DNA from: Corallococcus praedator | GTDB taxonomy: Bacteria; Myxococcota; Myxococcia; Myxococcales; Myxococcaceae | DNA: 39,917 nt | Direction: 5' to 3' | NCBI RefSeq assembly: GCF_003612125.1 | Contig: NZ_RAWI01000039.1 | Location: 1-39,917, forward strand | Part shown: positions 8,001 to 16,734 of the stretch, one piece after another | Position numbering within the stretch: the first letter of the stretch is position 1 | How the letters are laid out: each line of letters begins with the position of its first letter | Position numbers and translations under genes: made by a program | Notes under the pieces: model-generated | Told to the model about the DNA's origin: nothing | Databases searched by the model: none | What the model saw: the letters and a program-made list of their open reading frames with translations, nothing else

Positions 8001-9550
8001 GCCGCCACCTCCTTGCGCCCGGGCGTCGCGGGTTCACCGGCATGGGCAAGGTGCACATCCACGCGATCCGTGTCCTCGTCCACCACGACCCGGCCGACGA
8101 GGGCCTGCAGCAGGCGACCCCGGTTGGCGGCCGTGAGGGCGTCCCACACCGCGTCGAAGTCCGCCAGGGCCTGGGCCACCCACGCCGCCTCCAGTTTCTC
8201 CCCCTCCATGGCATCCAGGGCGCTCTCCACCTCCGCCAGCCGCTTCTTCATGCCGACGGCCTCCTCTTCCGCGGCCGTCAGCTTCTCCTCGACGAGGCGT
8301 CGGGCTGGGCCCTCCAGCTTCGAGAGGGAGTCCACCCACTTCGCGGACTCCCCGGAGCGCTTGGCCAGGTCCTTCGGGAGCTGCGCGCGCTCGGCGTGCA
8401 GGGCCTTGTGCTTCTCCTCCAGCCGCGCCGTGAGGCGGGCGTGTACCTGTGCCGCAAAGCCCCTACCTACCGAGACTTCCCGCAGCCGCGCGACGACGAA
8501 GTCCTCCAAGGCGGCTGCCGGAATGGGAGAGGCCCGGCACCCCTCCTTCCCCTTTTTGTCCCGGGTGACGCAGCGGTAGTAGCGGTACTCGCGCGTGCCC
8601 TTGCGCGTGGAGCCGGGCGTCATCGCCTCGCCGCACAGACCACACCGCAAGAGTCCCCGCAGCACGTAGTCGGGGTTGCGCCCGTGGTACTGGAGGCCGG
8701 GGCCTCGGCCCTCCAGCATGTCCTGCACCCGCTGGAAGGTGCTCCTGTCCACAATGGCCGGGTGCTCGCCTGGGTGCGTCTCGTCTCCGTAGGGAACGAA
8801 GCCCGCGTACAGGGGGCTCCTCAAGAGGCGCAGCACATCCTGCGTCGTCCACTTCCGTGCCGCGCGCGTGGCACCGCTCTGGGCCTCGTACCGCTTTGTC
8901 TTGCGCCCCGTCTCATTGAGGAGGCGCGCCACCGCCGAGGCCTGCTGGTGCTGGAGGTACAGCTCGAAGGCCTCCCGCACCACCACCGCCTCGTACTCAT
9001 TCACCACGAGGCGCTTGTCCTTCACCTCGTAGCCCAGCGGCGAGCGTCCTCCCGTCCACTTCCCCTTGCGCCTCGCGGCGGCCACCTTGTCCCGCGTGCG
9101 CTCGGAAATCATCTCGCGCTCGAACTCGGCGAAGCTCATCAGCATGTTCAACGTCAGCCGCCCCATGGCGTCCGCCGTGCTGAAGTTCTGCGTCACCGAG
9201 ACGAAGGAGGCACCCGCCGCGTTGAAGCGCTCCATGACTTTCGCGAAGTCGAGGAGGCTGCGGGAGAGGCGGTCCACCTTGTACACCACCACCACGTCCA
9301 CCCGGCCCGCATCCACGTCCTGCAGCAGCCGCTGGAAGGCGGGCCGCTCCATGTTCGCGCCGGTGAAGCCGCCGTCGTCGTAGCTCTCATCCACCAACAC
9401 CCAGCCGGGCTGGCGCTGCACGTAGGAGATACAGGACTCGCGCTGGGCGTCCAGCGAGTTGAATTCCATCTCCAGGCCCGCCGCCGTGGACTTGCGCGTG
9501 TAGACGGCGCAGCGCTTCGCGTCCGAGGGCGGAGACTTGCTCTTCCTCAT
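7997..9550 (-). CDS. Large serine recombinase (site-specific integrase)
   Basis: A 517-aa member of the resolvase/invertase superfamily. The catalytic domain (about 13-165) has the nucleophile Ser21 in YTRKS, followed by DAQRESC, and the arginine motif VDRLSR (92-97). The recombinase DNA-binding domain (about 170-290) carries PLGY and SPLYAGF. A zinc ribbon follows with C303, C306, C327 and C338, then a charged coiled-coil region (about 370-450). These are the parts of a complete, probably active enzyme that would join or release DNA at att sites. The start ATG overlaps the stop of the preceding small gene (ATGA). It is the most likely integrase of this element; att sites were not identified. 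Confidence 0.92.
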   Translation of the reverse strand: MRKSKSPPSDAKRCAVYTRKSTAAGLEMEFNSLDAQRESCISYVQRQPGWVLVDESYDDGGFTGANMERPAFQRLLQDVDAGRVDVVVVYKVDRLSRSLLDFAKVMERFNAAGASFVSVTQNFSTADAMGRLTLNMLMSFAEFEREMISERTRDKVAAARRKGKWTGGRSPLGYEVKDKRLVVNEYEAVVVREAFELYLQHQQASAVARLLNETGRKTKRYEAQSGATRAARKWTTQDVLRLLRSPLYAGFVPYGDETHPGEHPAIVDRSTFQRVQDMLEGRGPGLQYHGRNPDYVLRGLLRCGLCGEAMTPGSTRKGTREYRYYRCVTRDKKGKEGCRASPIPAAALEDFVVARLREVSVGRGFAAQVHARLTARLEEKHKALHAERAQLPKDLAKRSGESAKWVDSLSKLEGPARRLVEEKLTAAEEEAVGMKKRLAEVESALDAMEGEKLEAAWVAQALADFDAVWDALTAANRGRLLQALVGRVVVDEDTDRVDVHLAHAGEPATPGRKEVAA

Positions 9551-9750
9551 GGTCCCTCCGGCCCCTCTGTCGTCGGCGGCGGCACCGATTCGACGCTCGA
9601 GGACTGCTTCGGCCCGGAGAGCTGCTCCGCGACGGCCACCAGCCGCTCCAGGTTGTTGTTGAGGCGCGTCAGCTCGCGGATGAGCTGCGGCATCGTCCCC
9701 TCGTAGAAGCGCTGCCCCATGTGCGTCTGGAAGAAGGCGGGGCCGCTCAT
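9547..9750 (-). CDS. Small conserved protein of the DUF2924/recombinase module
   Basis: A 67-aa protein reading FFQTHMGQRFYEGTMPQLIR then a helical segment with RLNNNLERLVAVAEQL. It overlaps the DUF2924 gene upstream and the recombinase downstream by four bases each (ATGA at both junctions), so all three should be translationally coupled. Small proteins of this form are known between DUF2924 and serine recombinase genes in other proteobacteria; their function is unknown. Confidence 0.75.
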   Translation of the reverse strand: MSGPAFFQTHMGQRFYEGTMPQLIRELTRLNNNLERLVAVAEQLSGPKQSSSVESVPPPTTEGPEGP

Positions 9751-10304
9751 GGCGTCACCGTCTTCGAGCCGCCGGACTTGAGTCCGAAGAAGGAGAAGCC
9801 ATTCCAGGCCGTGCCCGTAATCAGCTTCGCCACACTGGAGAGGCTGCGGTGAAGCTGGCCCTCGTATTCAATTCCGCCCTCGCGCACCAGCACCTGGTGC
9901 TGCGTCCCCTTGAACACGCGCGTCAACACCGTGCCCGGCGGCGGCAGGCGCGCGTCACGCCCATCCACAGCGGCCGCGCGCCCGTCAGCAGCGGCTGGAT
10001 GAGGCGGAGCTGAGGGCCTCGTCTCCTCCGCCTGCCGCATCCTCCAACGCTCGGGCAGCTTGTCGCCCAACTCCGAGATGCGTGCGACAGCGCGTGCGGA
10101 GAGGCTGCCTTCAGCCAGCTCCTGAATCCGGAAGGCCAGGCGCTTCTTCAGGTAGTCCCGGTTGCGGCTGCGCGTGGGCTCTCCGTACAACTCCAGGTAC
10201 TTCTCCGCCAGCTCCGGCACTGACATGCTGGCCAGCGCGGCCAGTTGCTGTGGCACGTCCGCCAGCTCCTTGCGCGCGGCCCGCGCAGTCCCCTTCTTCG
10301 CCAT
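9747..10304 (-). CDS. DUF2924 domain protein
   Basis: A 185-aa protein of the DUF2924 family. The hallmark N-terminal part is visible (LAALASMSVPELAEKYLELY, then GEPTRSRNRDYLKKRLAFRI), and so is the C-terminal part (GTVLTRVFKGTQHQVLV, GIEYEGQLHRSLSSVA, TAWNGFSFFGL). The ATG at 10304 has AAGGAG eight bases upstream. An earlier in-frame ATG at 10403 also has GGAGG and overlaps the preceding stop, so a longer form with 33 extra residues is possible. DUF2924 proteins regularly travel with serine recombinases in phage-like islands; their biochemical role is unknown. Stop and next start overlap (ATGA). Confidence 0.85.
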   Translation of the reverse strand: MAKKGTARAARKELADVPQQLAALASMSVPELAEKYLELYGEPTRSRNRDYLKKRLAFRIQELAEGSLSARAVARISELGDKLPERWRMRQAEETRPSAPPHPAAADGRAAAVDGRDARLPPPGTVLTRVFKGTQHQVLVREGGIEYEGQLHRSLSSVAKLITGTAWNGFSFFGLKSGGSKTVTP

Positions 10305-10395
10305 GGTGGTGTCTCCTTCGTCCGGGGCAGCACGCCCTCGGGCGAAAGCCATGGACGCTCTGTCCCCAAAAGAAGACAAGTCGAGAGTCTGCGGC

Positions 10396-10584
10396 TCAGC
10401 CATGCGCGCCCTCCTCCGCCCCCCACGCGGGCGGCTGTCGTTGTGGCTGTGCCCGCCGACGCAACCACAACTCCCAGAGGGCATCGGCGAGGACATCCAC
10501 CGCGGCCTCGTGACGCCGGAGCTGGTGGTGAGGCACATCAGTCGCATCTGCCGGAGGCCCGGGCTTCCCATCCACACCCGTCAC
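10396..10584 (-). CDS. Small unknown protein coupled to the primase-helicase
   Basis: A 62-aa protein starting at a GTG that overlaps the primase-helicase stop (GTGA), which implies translational coupling. The central helix (RRHEAAVDVLADALWELWLR) looks like real protein; the ends are rich in Pro, Gly and Arg. No domain is recognised. Confidence 0.55.
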   Translation of the reverse strand: MTGVDGKPGPPADATDVPHHQLRRHEAAVDVLADALWELWLRRRAQPQRQPPAWGAEEGAHG

Positions 10585-13500
10585 GAAGCCACCTCCTCGG
10601 CGCTGCCTTCGTCATGGCCACGCCAACGCCACCCGCGGCTTGCGTCTTCAGCATGCGGGAAGTCCTCCGCGGAGATGAAGGGGGCCTTTGAGACATCAAT
10701 CACTAGGGCGCACCGGCGCAGGGCCTTGCCGGCAAAGCAGACGCGCTCACTGGGCGAGAGGACATACTCTCCGGCGCGGTGGTTCTCGTGAATGAGGCGT
10801 CGCAGTGCCTTCGTGTCCACCAACTCCCCTCGATAGTCGATGCGCTTGCAGTGCGCGCGGTAGGCGTCGTAGGCGGATTCCAGGTGGAGGCACAGGCGCC
10901 CATCGTCGAAGGCATAGTGGACGCGGTGCTTCAATTCGCCCTGGATCGCCATGACACCCAGCATTTGGATGAAGGCATCCAGGGCATTGCGGACGCCCGT
11001 CTCTTCCTCGAGGACGTCCTTCAGCACCGCGTCCACGGCCTCGCGGGCCCCCAAGTCCTCGGGCAACGCATAGCCGCACTCCTTGGCGAACTCCTCGAAG
11101 AGGTGGATGCCCAACAGCATGGCCGTCACGTTGTCCGCTACACGCGGAGGCGCGTCCCTCTTCTCAAGGAGGACTTCCGCCACGGCACGGACGACGCGGT
11201 AGTCCGCCTCGAAGTCCCGTCCCAGGCAGAATTGAATGTAGCGAGGGGCGAAGAGGGCGAGGTTGACGGACGTCAGCTTACGAAAGGCCGCCCGGCAGTC
11301 GCGGCGCTGCACCGTCGCCTTCTCCGGGTTGACGGGCAGGAGGCGCTCCACGAGGGCCGCCTCCGTGGGACGCGTCTCTCCGCAAATACACAGCGGCGCC
11401 TGCAGCCGGTAGCTCACCACCGACAAGTCCGGGCGCCCCCGCTCCTCCGTCTCTCCTCGGTAGAGGCGCCGCATGTAGCGGTGCACCAGGTGGAGACGGG
11501 GCAGCGGCATGTCACCGGGCTTGTACTCGTCCACCACCACCGGCACCGAGCGCGTGGCGGACAGCAACTTCACCAGGGCGAACTCCGTCTCCGTCACGCT
11601 GAAGGCATCCGAGGAAGGCACGCCGAAGAGGGGCCAGAAGACTTCTGTGCACGTGCTCGACTTGCCACTGCCTTGCGTCCCATAGGGGAAGAGAAGCGGG
11701 AAGGAACCCACCTTCTCCATGAAGCGCGGCTTCATTGGCGTGGCGAAAAACCACCCCAGAATGGGCAGCACCACCTGGGGCGTATTGATTTTGAGCAAGT
11801 ACTCGAAAACCGTGCTCGCCACGTCATGGAAGGCGTCGTCGTCCGCGGCCTCGTAGCGGATGCGCGATTCGAGCGTCGTCCCATTCGGCAAGTACGCCAC
11901 GGGGGAGGCCGCGAGGAAGCCCTCCTTCCCGATGGTGCACCCGGGCGCCACCCATACGTGGTGCGCCCCCCGCTTGAAGTCCCCCAGGACGGTGGTGCCC
12001 GGCAGCCTCGGCACCGCACGCCGCGCCACCGAGCGCAGCAGTCCCTGCACGTTGTTGTCGCTGCCCGTCCATTGCGTGTGGACGGAGGGCAGGTGGTGCA
12101 GCAACTCCTTGCGCGAGTTGAAGGCCCGCCGCGGCAGCCGCGCTCCTTCCACCTCGGCTCCCTTGTCCGTGCGGACGTCCCCGAGGAAAACCTCCCCCTC
12201 CTCGGTTTCCACGAGGGCCGTCGGCGTGAAGGTGAAGGAGGAAATCGCCTTCGCCTCACCCCGCTGCGTCACCGTGTAGTAGCAGTACGCGTCCTCGTAC
12301 ACCTCGCCGTCGATGGTGTCGTCACCGCTGCTGCTCTTCCCTCCTCCCTTGGTGTCCGCGCCCTCTCCTGCGGCCTGGGTACGCACGGCGCGGGCCATGG
12401 ACAGCCGAAGCTTCTGCGCCGCCAGGCCCGTGCGCACCTCCAGCAGCGCCAAGTACTTCTCCTGCGCGGACGGAGGACGGTGGGCGATGGCCTCCAGGAT
12501 GGGCTTGAGACGGTACTCCACGTCCTGGGCCGGCACGGTGGCCAGCGCCTCCACGGCCTTCTCGACGTCGAAGACGACGTCGTACAGCTCGCAACGCACG
12601 TCCGGCTCGCGGTTGACTCGGCAGAAGCCCAGTCCCTGGAGCGAGTGGCAGGGCGGCGCCACGGTGCTGTCCTCGCGAGCCGTGGCCACCACCTTCTCGT
12701 AGGCCTTGCGGATGTAGCCGACACCGTCCCGGCCCTTCAGCTTCCCGAGGCCCCGGCGGTCGTACTCGAGGACGAGTTCAGTGATTTCGTCCAGGCCAAG
12801 CCCCTTGTGCACGAAGAAGCGCACCATGTTGAAGATGGCAACGCTCCGGTCCTCCGCCCCCTGCTCCCATAGGCGCTGCACCGGGCCGCACATCTCCACC
12901 GGATGCGCCCAGTCGTACTCCCCCGTCGCCGTCCGGCGAGCCTTCACCGTCCCCTGCGGTGCCGAGGTAGAGGGCGCTAGCGGCAGCGCCACCTGGGCCG
13001 GACGCGCCAGATGCGCCACGGGCTGCTGCACCGGGGCACTCAGCAGGCGCGCCAGGAGGCCGGCGTCTTCCACGCGCTCGAAGCCGGCCAGCGCCCGAGC
13101 TGCTCGGTGAGGCCGCTCCGCTGTCCCCGCACCCTTCCGGCTGACGGTGCCCACCACCTTGATGATGCGCGCCACGTCGTGGATGGAGTCCACGTGCACG
13201 CGCTCGGACTGGAAGCGAGCGCGCACCTCGGCCTCGAAGGCCTTCAGGCCCGCCTGCACACGCTCCTGAGCCTCGCCCGCCAGGGACTGCGACGGGAGGG
13301 CGAACCACAGCTGCGCCCCGTTGCCGCTCATCATCAGCCGCGGGCGGGCAAGCCCCTGCGCTTCGCACCAGGCCGCGGCGGCTTCCGCCACCTGGAGCGT
13401 CAGCGAGAGCTCGTCCTCGGTGCTGGCCGTGTCCTTGGGACGCACGGGGTCGAGGTCCACCACCGTGGCCGTCACGACCTCAATGTCCTTGCTCCCCGCC

Positions 13501-13772
13501 CCAGTCCGCAAGGGGCGCAGGACGTTGGGGGCGAGCTCCAGCAGGCGCCGAGGCCGCGGCTGAATGCCCACGTACACGTTGCCATCGGCATTGGCTGCCG
13601 CGCAGGCCGCGACGAAGGCTTCCTCGTCGTCGAAGAAGCCCAGGCCGACGAGGCCCCCGCCGCCTGGGCGGATGACGCGGACTTCGCTTACGCCGTGCTG
13701 TGCGTGCGCCAGCCACCGCCAGGTGGCGAGGATGGCGTCGGGGTTTGGAATGGTGTCAGAAGGTGTCGTCAT
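10581..13772 (-). CDS. Primase-polymerase / helicase fusion (phage replication)
   Basis: A 1063-aa replication protein. The N-terminal third resembles archaeo-eukaryotic primase/polymerases: DLD at 106-108, SGNGAQLWFALP at 149-160, and VHVDSIHDVARIIKVVGTVS starting at 192. A primase C-terminal-like region follows (about 285-365) and then a probable metal site, C375-x8-C384-x9-C394. After an acidic linker comes a P-loop ATPase: Walker A GTQGSGKSS (698-706), Walker B VPVVVDEY (743-750), and the arginine-bearing ETRPTEAALVERLLPV segment near 799. This arrangement suits priming and unwinding at a phage or plasmid origin. The gene starts 26 bp after the SF2 helicase in the leftward operon, so both would be expressed together. 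Confidence 0.85.
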   Translation of the reverse strand: MTTPSDTIPNPDAILATWRWLAHAQHGVSEVRVIRPGGGGLVGLGFFDDEEAFVAACAAANADGNVYVGIQPRPRRLLELAPNVLRPLRTGAGSKDIEVVTATVVDLDPVRPKDTASTEDELSLTLQVAEAAAAWCEAQGLARPRLMMSGNGAQLWFALPSQSLAGEAQERVQAGLKAFEAEVRARFQSERVHVDSIHDVARIIKVVGTVSRKGAGTAERPHRAARALAGFERVEDAGLLARLLSAPVQQPVAHLARPAQVALPLAPSTSAPQGTVKARRTATGEYDWAHPVEMCGPVQRLWEQGAEDRSVAIFNMVRFFVHKGLGLDEITELVLEYDRRGLGKLKGRDGVGYIRKAYEKVVATAREDSTVAPPCHSLQGLGFCRVNREPDVRCELYDVVFDVEKAVEALATVPAQDVEYRLKPILEAIAHRPPSAQEKYLALLEVRTGLAAQKLRLSMARAVRTQAAGEGADTKGGGKSSSGDDTIDGEVYEDAYCYYTVTQRGEAKAISSFTFTPTALVETEEGEVFLGDVRTDKGAEVEGARLPRRAFNSRKELLHHLPSVHTQWTGSDNNVQGLLRSVARRAVPRLPGTTVLGDFKRGAHHVWVAPGCTIGKEGFLAASPVAYLPNGTTLESRIRYEAADDDAFHDVASTVFEYLLKINTPQVVLPILGWFFATPMKPRFMEKVGSFPLLFPYGTQGSGKSSTCTEVFWPLFGVPSSDAFSVTETEFALVKLLSATRSVPVVVDEYKPGDMPLPRLHLVHRYMRRLYRGETEERGRPDLSVVSYRLQAPLCICGETRPTEAALVERLLPVNPEKATVQRRDCRAAFRKLTSVNLALFAPRYIQFCLGRDFEADYRVVRAVAEVLLEKRDAPPRVADNVTAMLLGIHLFEEFAKECGYALPEDLGAREAVDAVLKDVLEEETGVRNALDAFIQMLGVMAIQGELKHRVHYAFDDGRLCLHLESAYDAYRAHCKRIDYRGELVDTKALRRLIHENHRAGEYVLSPSERVCFAGKALRRCALVIDVSKAPFISAEDFPHAEDASRGWRWRGHDEGSAEEVAS

Positions 13773-13798
13773 CGGAGGTGCTCACTCCCTGTGGTGGT

Positions 13799-15316
13799 TC
13801 AATGCACGTCGGCGTTGGCCGTCACTCCCAGCACCGTGGCGTACTGCTGGCGGCGCTCCGCATGGTGGCGCCGCAAGAGCGGCACCTTCCCGTCGACGAA
13901 GTCGATGAGGACGGCGCTCTTCTTCTCCGGGTGGGGACGCATGAGGCGTCCGAGACGCTGGACGGTGCGTCCACGCGCGCGGCCGGGGTACGCCAGGAAG
14001 ACGCGAGAGAGGCGCGGCAAGTCGAGCCCCTCATCCGCCAGGCTGGTGGCCACCAGGACACGGACGCGCCCGGCGCGAGCCTGGTCCAGGAGTGCCTTGC
14101 GCACCTCGCGCGGCACTTCGCTCGTCAACGCCGCAGCCGACAAGCCCGTGGCCGATAGCCGCTGCGCCAGCAGCTCGCAGTGGTCCACACGCCCCGTGAG
14201 GACAAGGCACAGGTGGCCTGCCCACGCTTCGCGCGCCACGGCGCCGAGGACGAGGTCATTGCGCGCCTTGTCCTCCGCCAGCGCCTCCAGCATGGGCGCG
14301 TAGTCCGCAGCGCGGCAGTACGGGTAGTCGAAGGCCGTCTCCACGGCGCGCACCTCCGGCACCACCAGCACTCCGCGCGCGACGAGGTCCTCGTGCTTCA
14401 CCACGGCCAGAGGCGCGCCCAGGTAGAAGCGCAGGAGAGGCGTCAGCCCGTCCTCCCGTTCGGGCGTCGCCGTCAGGCCCAGCCGGTAGCGCGCCGGGCA
14501 GCGATCCACGATTCGATGGAAGGCGCTGGCGGCAATGTGGTGGGCCTCGTCGAGGACGAGCAGACCGAAGTGATGGAGGAAGGCGTCGAGCTTCGCCTCG
14601 TCCCATCGAGAGAGGGACTGGACGACGGCGACGGTGACGGGCCGCACCTCCTCTTCCCCGGCGCCCACGAGGCCGGCCACCAGGCCCAGGCGCTCGCGGA
14701 TGTGCTCTCGCCACTGCTCCGCCAAATCCAAGGTGTGGACGAGGATGAGCGTCGGCGTACGCAGGCGGGCAATGGCCCCCATGGCCAGGACGCTCTTACC
14801 TGCCCCGCATGGCAGCACCGCCGTCCCCTGGGTGGCCTTCGCCAGCCGCTCCACCGCCTCGGCCTGGTAGTCGCGCAGCGACACCTCCGGAAGCTTCGGC
14901 AGGCGCTTGGGCGGCAGCACCCGTGCGTCCTCGAAGGACAGCGTCAGGCCCGCCTCGTCCGCAGCCCGGCGCAGCAGGTGAATGGCCCCGCGCGGCAGCA
15001 CCAGCTCCCGCTCCTGCTGGCGGAAGAAGTACAGCGTCTGAGGCTCCGCCCCCGGGCGCTTGCGCAGCCGTACCAGCTTCCAGTACGCGGGGTTGGGCAG
15101 AGAGAGCACCCGGCAGAGGCCCTCCAGCACCTTGGGCGGCACGTCGCCCGCCGCGAGCCGCAGCCCGGCATCCACTCGCACGCGCAGCGTCCGCTTGGCC
15201 GTGGACGCGCTCGCGTTGCGCACAGGCGCGGACGGCGCGGCCCCCACGCTGGAGTCCTGGGTGCGAGAGACAACACGTCCCCCGTCCCCGTGCATTTCGG
15301 AGAAGTCTTCCACCAT
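13799..15316 (-). CDS. SF2 DNA helicase (RAD25/UvsW-like)
   Basis: A 505-aa DEAD/DEAH-type helicase. An N-terminal domain of about 140 residues precedes the Q-motif region (LRDYQAEAVERL). The motor motifs are complete: Walker A LPCGAGKSVLA (168-178), DEAHH (256-260), LTATPER (motif III), LVLTGRVDHCELLA (motif IV), VATSLADEGLDLP (motif V) and QRLGRLMRPH (motif VI). The pattern matches the XPB/UvsW group used in recombination-dependent replication and repair. The ATG at 15316 is preceded by GAGGAC. It stands between the putative ssDNA-binding protein and the primase-helicase in the replication operon. Confidence 0.9.
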   Translation of the reverse strand: MVEDFSEMHGDGGRVVSRTQDSSVGAAPSAPVRNASASTAKRTLRVRVDAGLRLAAGDVPPKVLEGLCRVLSLPNPAYWKLVRLRKRPGAEPQTLYFFRQQERELVLPRGAIHLLRRAADEAGLTLSFEDARVLPPKRLPKLPEVSLRDYQAEAVERLAKATQGTAVLPCGAGKSVLAMGAIARLRTPTLILVHTLDLAEQWREHIRERLGLVAGLVGAGEEEVRPVTVAVVQSLSRWDEAKLDAFLHHFGLLVLDEAHHIAASAFHRIVDRCPARYRLGLTATPEREDGLTPLLRFYLGAPLAVVKHEDLVARGVLVVPEVRAVETAFDYPYCRAADYAPMLEALAEDKARNDLVLGAVAREAWAGHLCLVLTGRVDHCELLAQRLSATGLSAAALTSEVPREVRKALLDQARAGRVRVLVATSLADEGLDLPRLSRVFLAYPGRARGRTVQRLGRLMRPHPEKKSAVLIDFVDGKVPLLRRHHAERRQQYATVLGVTANADVH

Positions 15317-15403
15317 TCTTGTTGTCCTCAGAGAAGCGCGGCGGGGGCTCGCAATGGGCCCCCTTCGCGCAGGGTTACGGCAACCAGCTTCAGCGGGGCA
15401 CGC

Positions 15404-16141
15404 TCACGGACCGAAGGGGTCCACGTCCACGACGCTCTCCGCGGAGTATTCGGCCACGAGGGAGTCGACGAAGGCGCGCGCCAGCTCGCCCTTCGACGCC
15501 GGGATGTCGCGAATGCGCTGCACGCCGAACTTCTGGAGGAACCTGTCTACCGCCTCGCGCGGCAGCGCCTTCAGGGCCGTGGCCATTCCTTGCGCGAGTT
15601 TGACGTCGACGGGCTCCCCCGCCTTCGGACTGGAAGTGGCTGCGGGCGACGTGCCGCTCGCCGCCGCTGCCGCCTCGGCCGCATACAGTTTCGGCAAGTC
15701 ATGCAGACGCAGCGCCTGGAAGTCCGTCACCTCCGCCGGGGACAACTGCTTCTCCGGCAGGAGGGAGTACGTCGTCTTGGGGTCCTTCGCCGCACCATGG
15801 CGTTTCACCTCGAAGGCCCACGTCTCCAAGCCGTACTTCGCCCGCACCTGGAGCAGGTTGGTGAAGAAGGTGGAGGCCTGCTCCATCACCTTCACCTCGC
15901 GCGTCCCGTAGACGGCGACGTTGAGGGCCACGCGCAGCGAGGGCTTGTGCCCCTGGGCCTTCAGCTTCTCGTCGAAGGGGACGAACTTGTTGTCGAGGAA
16001 AACCACCTCGCGTGGGTGCGGCTCCCCAAGGAAGACGACGACGGCGATGTCCCCGTCGTTCGCCAGCTTCAACCAGGCGCCGCCCTGCTGCTCATGCTGC
16101 TTGGCCATCGCGGCCGTCTGCTCCCACATGTTGCTGGCCAT
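15404..16141 (-). CDS. Putative phage ssDNA-binding protein
   Basis: A 245-aa protein. The N-terminal half resembles OB-fold single-strand binding proteins of the gp32 kind: WLKLANDGDIAVVVFLGE followed by VVFLDNKFVPF, with an aromatic-rich region further on (TFFTNLLQVRAKYGLETWAF). A Lys/Gly stretch KRHGAAKDPKTTYSLLP follows. The C-terminal third has an Ala/Ser linker and an acidic end (SVVDVDPFGP), as is usual for ssDNA-binding proteins. The family call is tentative; the position just before two helicase genes supports a replication role. It begins six bases after the upstream stop. Confidence 0.5.
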   Translation of the reverse strand: MASNMWEQTAAMAKQHEQQGGAWLKLANDGDIAVVVFLGEPHPREVVFLDNKFVPFDEKLKAQGHKPSLRVALNVAVYGTREVKVMEQASTFFTNLLQVRAKYGLETWAFEVKRHGAAKDPKTTYSLLPEKQLSPAEVTDFQALRLHDLPKLYAAEAAAAASGTSPAATSSPKAGEPVDVKLAQGMATALKALPREAVDRFLQKFGVQRIRDIPASKGELARAFVDSLVAEYSAESVVDVDPFGP

Positions 16142-16147
16142 GGTGCT

Positions 16148-16489
16148 TCACTCCTCCTTCTGGCGGTGCGTAGTGGGGGAGGGGCGCTCGCGCCGGTACA
16201 CCGAGAACAGCTCGGTGCCGTCATCCGTGGAGCCCGCCGCTTCGATGTTGAAGTCCGCATCGGTGTCCACCACGTGCTGAATCTCCCAGCGGCGGAAGAG
16301 TCCCGGCAGGCGGATGTAGTCATGGGCCTGGGCCTCGTCGCACTCGCAGCAGAGGCACGCGCTGCGCACCTCCGCTTTCGGCTCAGAGTCACCCCGGCTC
16401 ACCACCCGGAGGCGGTGTCCGTCAATGCGAGCGACGAAGCGCACGAATGTTTCATCGTGCTCGAAGTTGTTTCGCGCGGCTGTTTTCAC
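16148..16489 (-). CDS. Unknown small Cys-rich protein
   Basis: A 113-aa protein with no recognised family. The GTG at 16489 has GGAAGGA six bases upstream and is preferred over a TTG 24 codons earlier. The sequence is mixed alpha/beta (FVRFVARIDGHRLRVVSR) with a Cys cluster, CLCCEC, near residue 46 that could bind metal, and a charged C-terminus. It is the first gene after the F and L motifs and is followed six bases later by the ssDNA-binding protein gene. Confidence 0.65.
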   Translation of the reverse strand: MKTAARNNFEHDETFVRFVARIDGHRLRVVSRGDSEPKAEVRSACLCCECDEAQAHDYIRLPGLFRRWEIQHVVDTDADFNIEAAGSTDDGTELFSVYRRERPSPTTHRQKEE

Positions 16490-16597
16490 TGAGTCCTTCC
16501 AGGTTGTTGGCAATACAGTGGCGTTGCTGTCCGCCGGGACGGACAGGGCGTCTCGAAGCAAGATTGGATTGGGGCGCGAGGCGGCCCCTCTACTCCC

Positions 16598-16626
16598 TCA
16601 AAGCCAGGTGGCGCGAGCCGGGGACA
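16598..16626 (-). promoter_or_regulatory. Phage promoter-like motif, copy F
   Basis: On the minus strand this reads TGTCCCCG, then CGCC five bases later, then GCTTTG, with one base less before CTTT than the other copies. It lies 108 bases upstream of the GTG at 16489 in a non-coding gap. The spacing of its two conserved ends is like that of -35 and -10 boxes. Confidence 0.55.
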
Positions 16627-16691
16627 CGCGATTCGCGCATCCCGTCAGTCGTCCCCACCCGCTGCCCTCTCGGCTGTTTCGGAATCCACAA

Positions 16692-16734
16692 ACTCTAAAA
16701 AGCACCCCCACCCGCCGATTTGGGACAAGGAATC
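16692..16734 (-). promoter_or_regulatory. Motif L, inverted partner of motif R
   Basis: About 35 of 43 bases match a site at 18828-18869 on the other strand, including CTTGTCCCAAATC and GGGGTGCTTTT. It overlaps the last codons of the sigma-like gene and lies upstream of the replication genes. It could be a longer variant of the promoter motif or an operator. Confidence 0.45.

Noticed and set aside
8042-9706. A 554-codon plus-strand frame opposite the serine recombinase
   Set aside because: It is the G+C-driven shadow of the recombinase gene, with no domain or ribosome-binding site.
10361-10385. A TGTCCCC near 10361 as another promoter motif
   Set aside because: No CGCC or CTTTG at the right spacing, and no plus-strand gene follows.
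10779-12872. A 697-codon plus-strand frame opposite the primase-helicase
   Set aside because: Composition dominated by His, Arg, Val and Leu, no recognisable motifs; shadow of the real gene.
16041-16070. A TGTCCCCG on the plus strand near 16049 as another promoter motif
   Set aside because: It lies inside the ssDNA-binding protein gene and lacks the CTTTG end.
14180-16492. A 770-codon plus-strand frame across the helicase and ssDNA-binding genes
   Set aside because: It runs antisense across several well-supported genes and has shadow-like composition.
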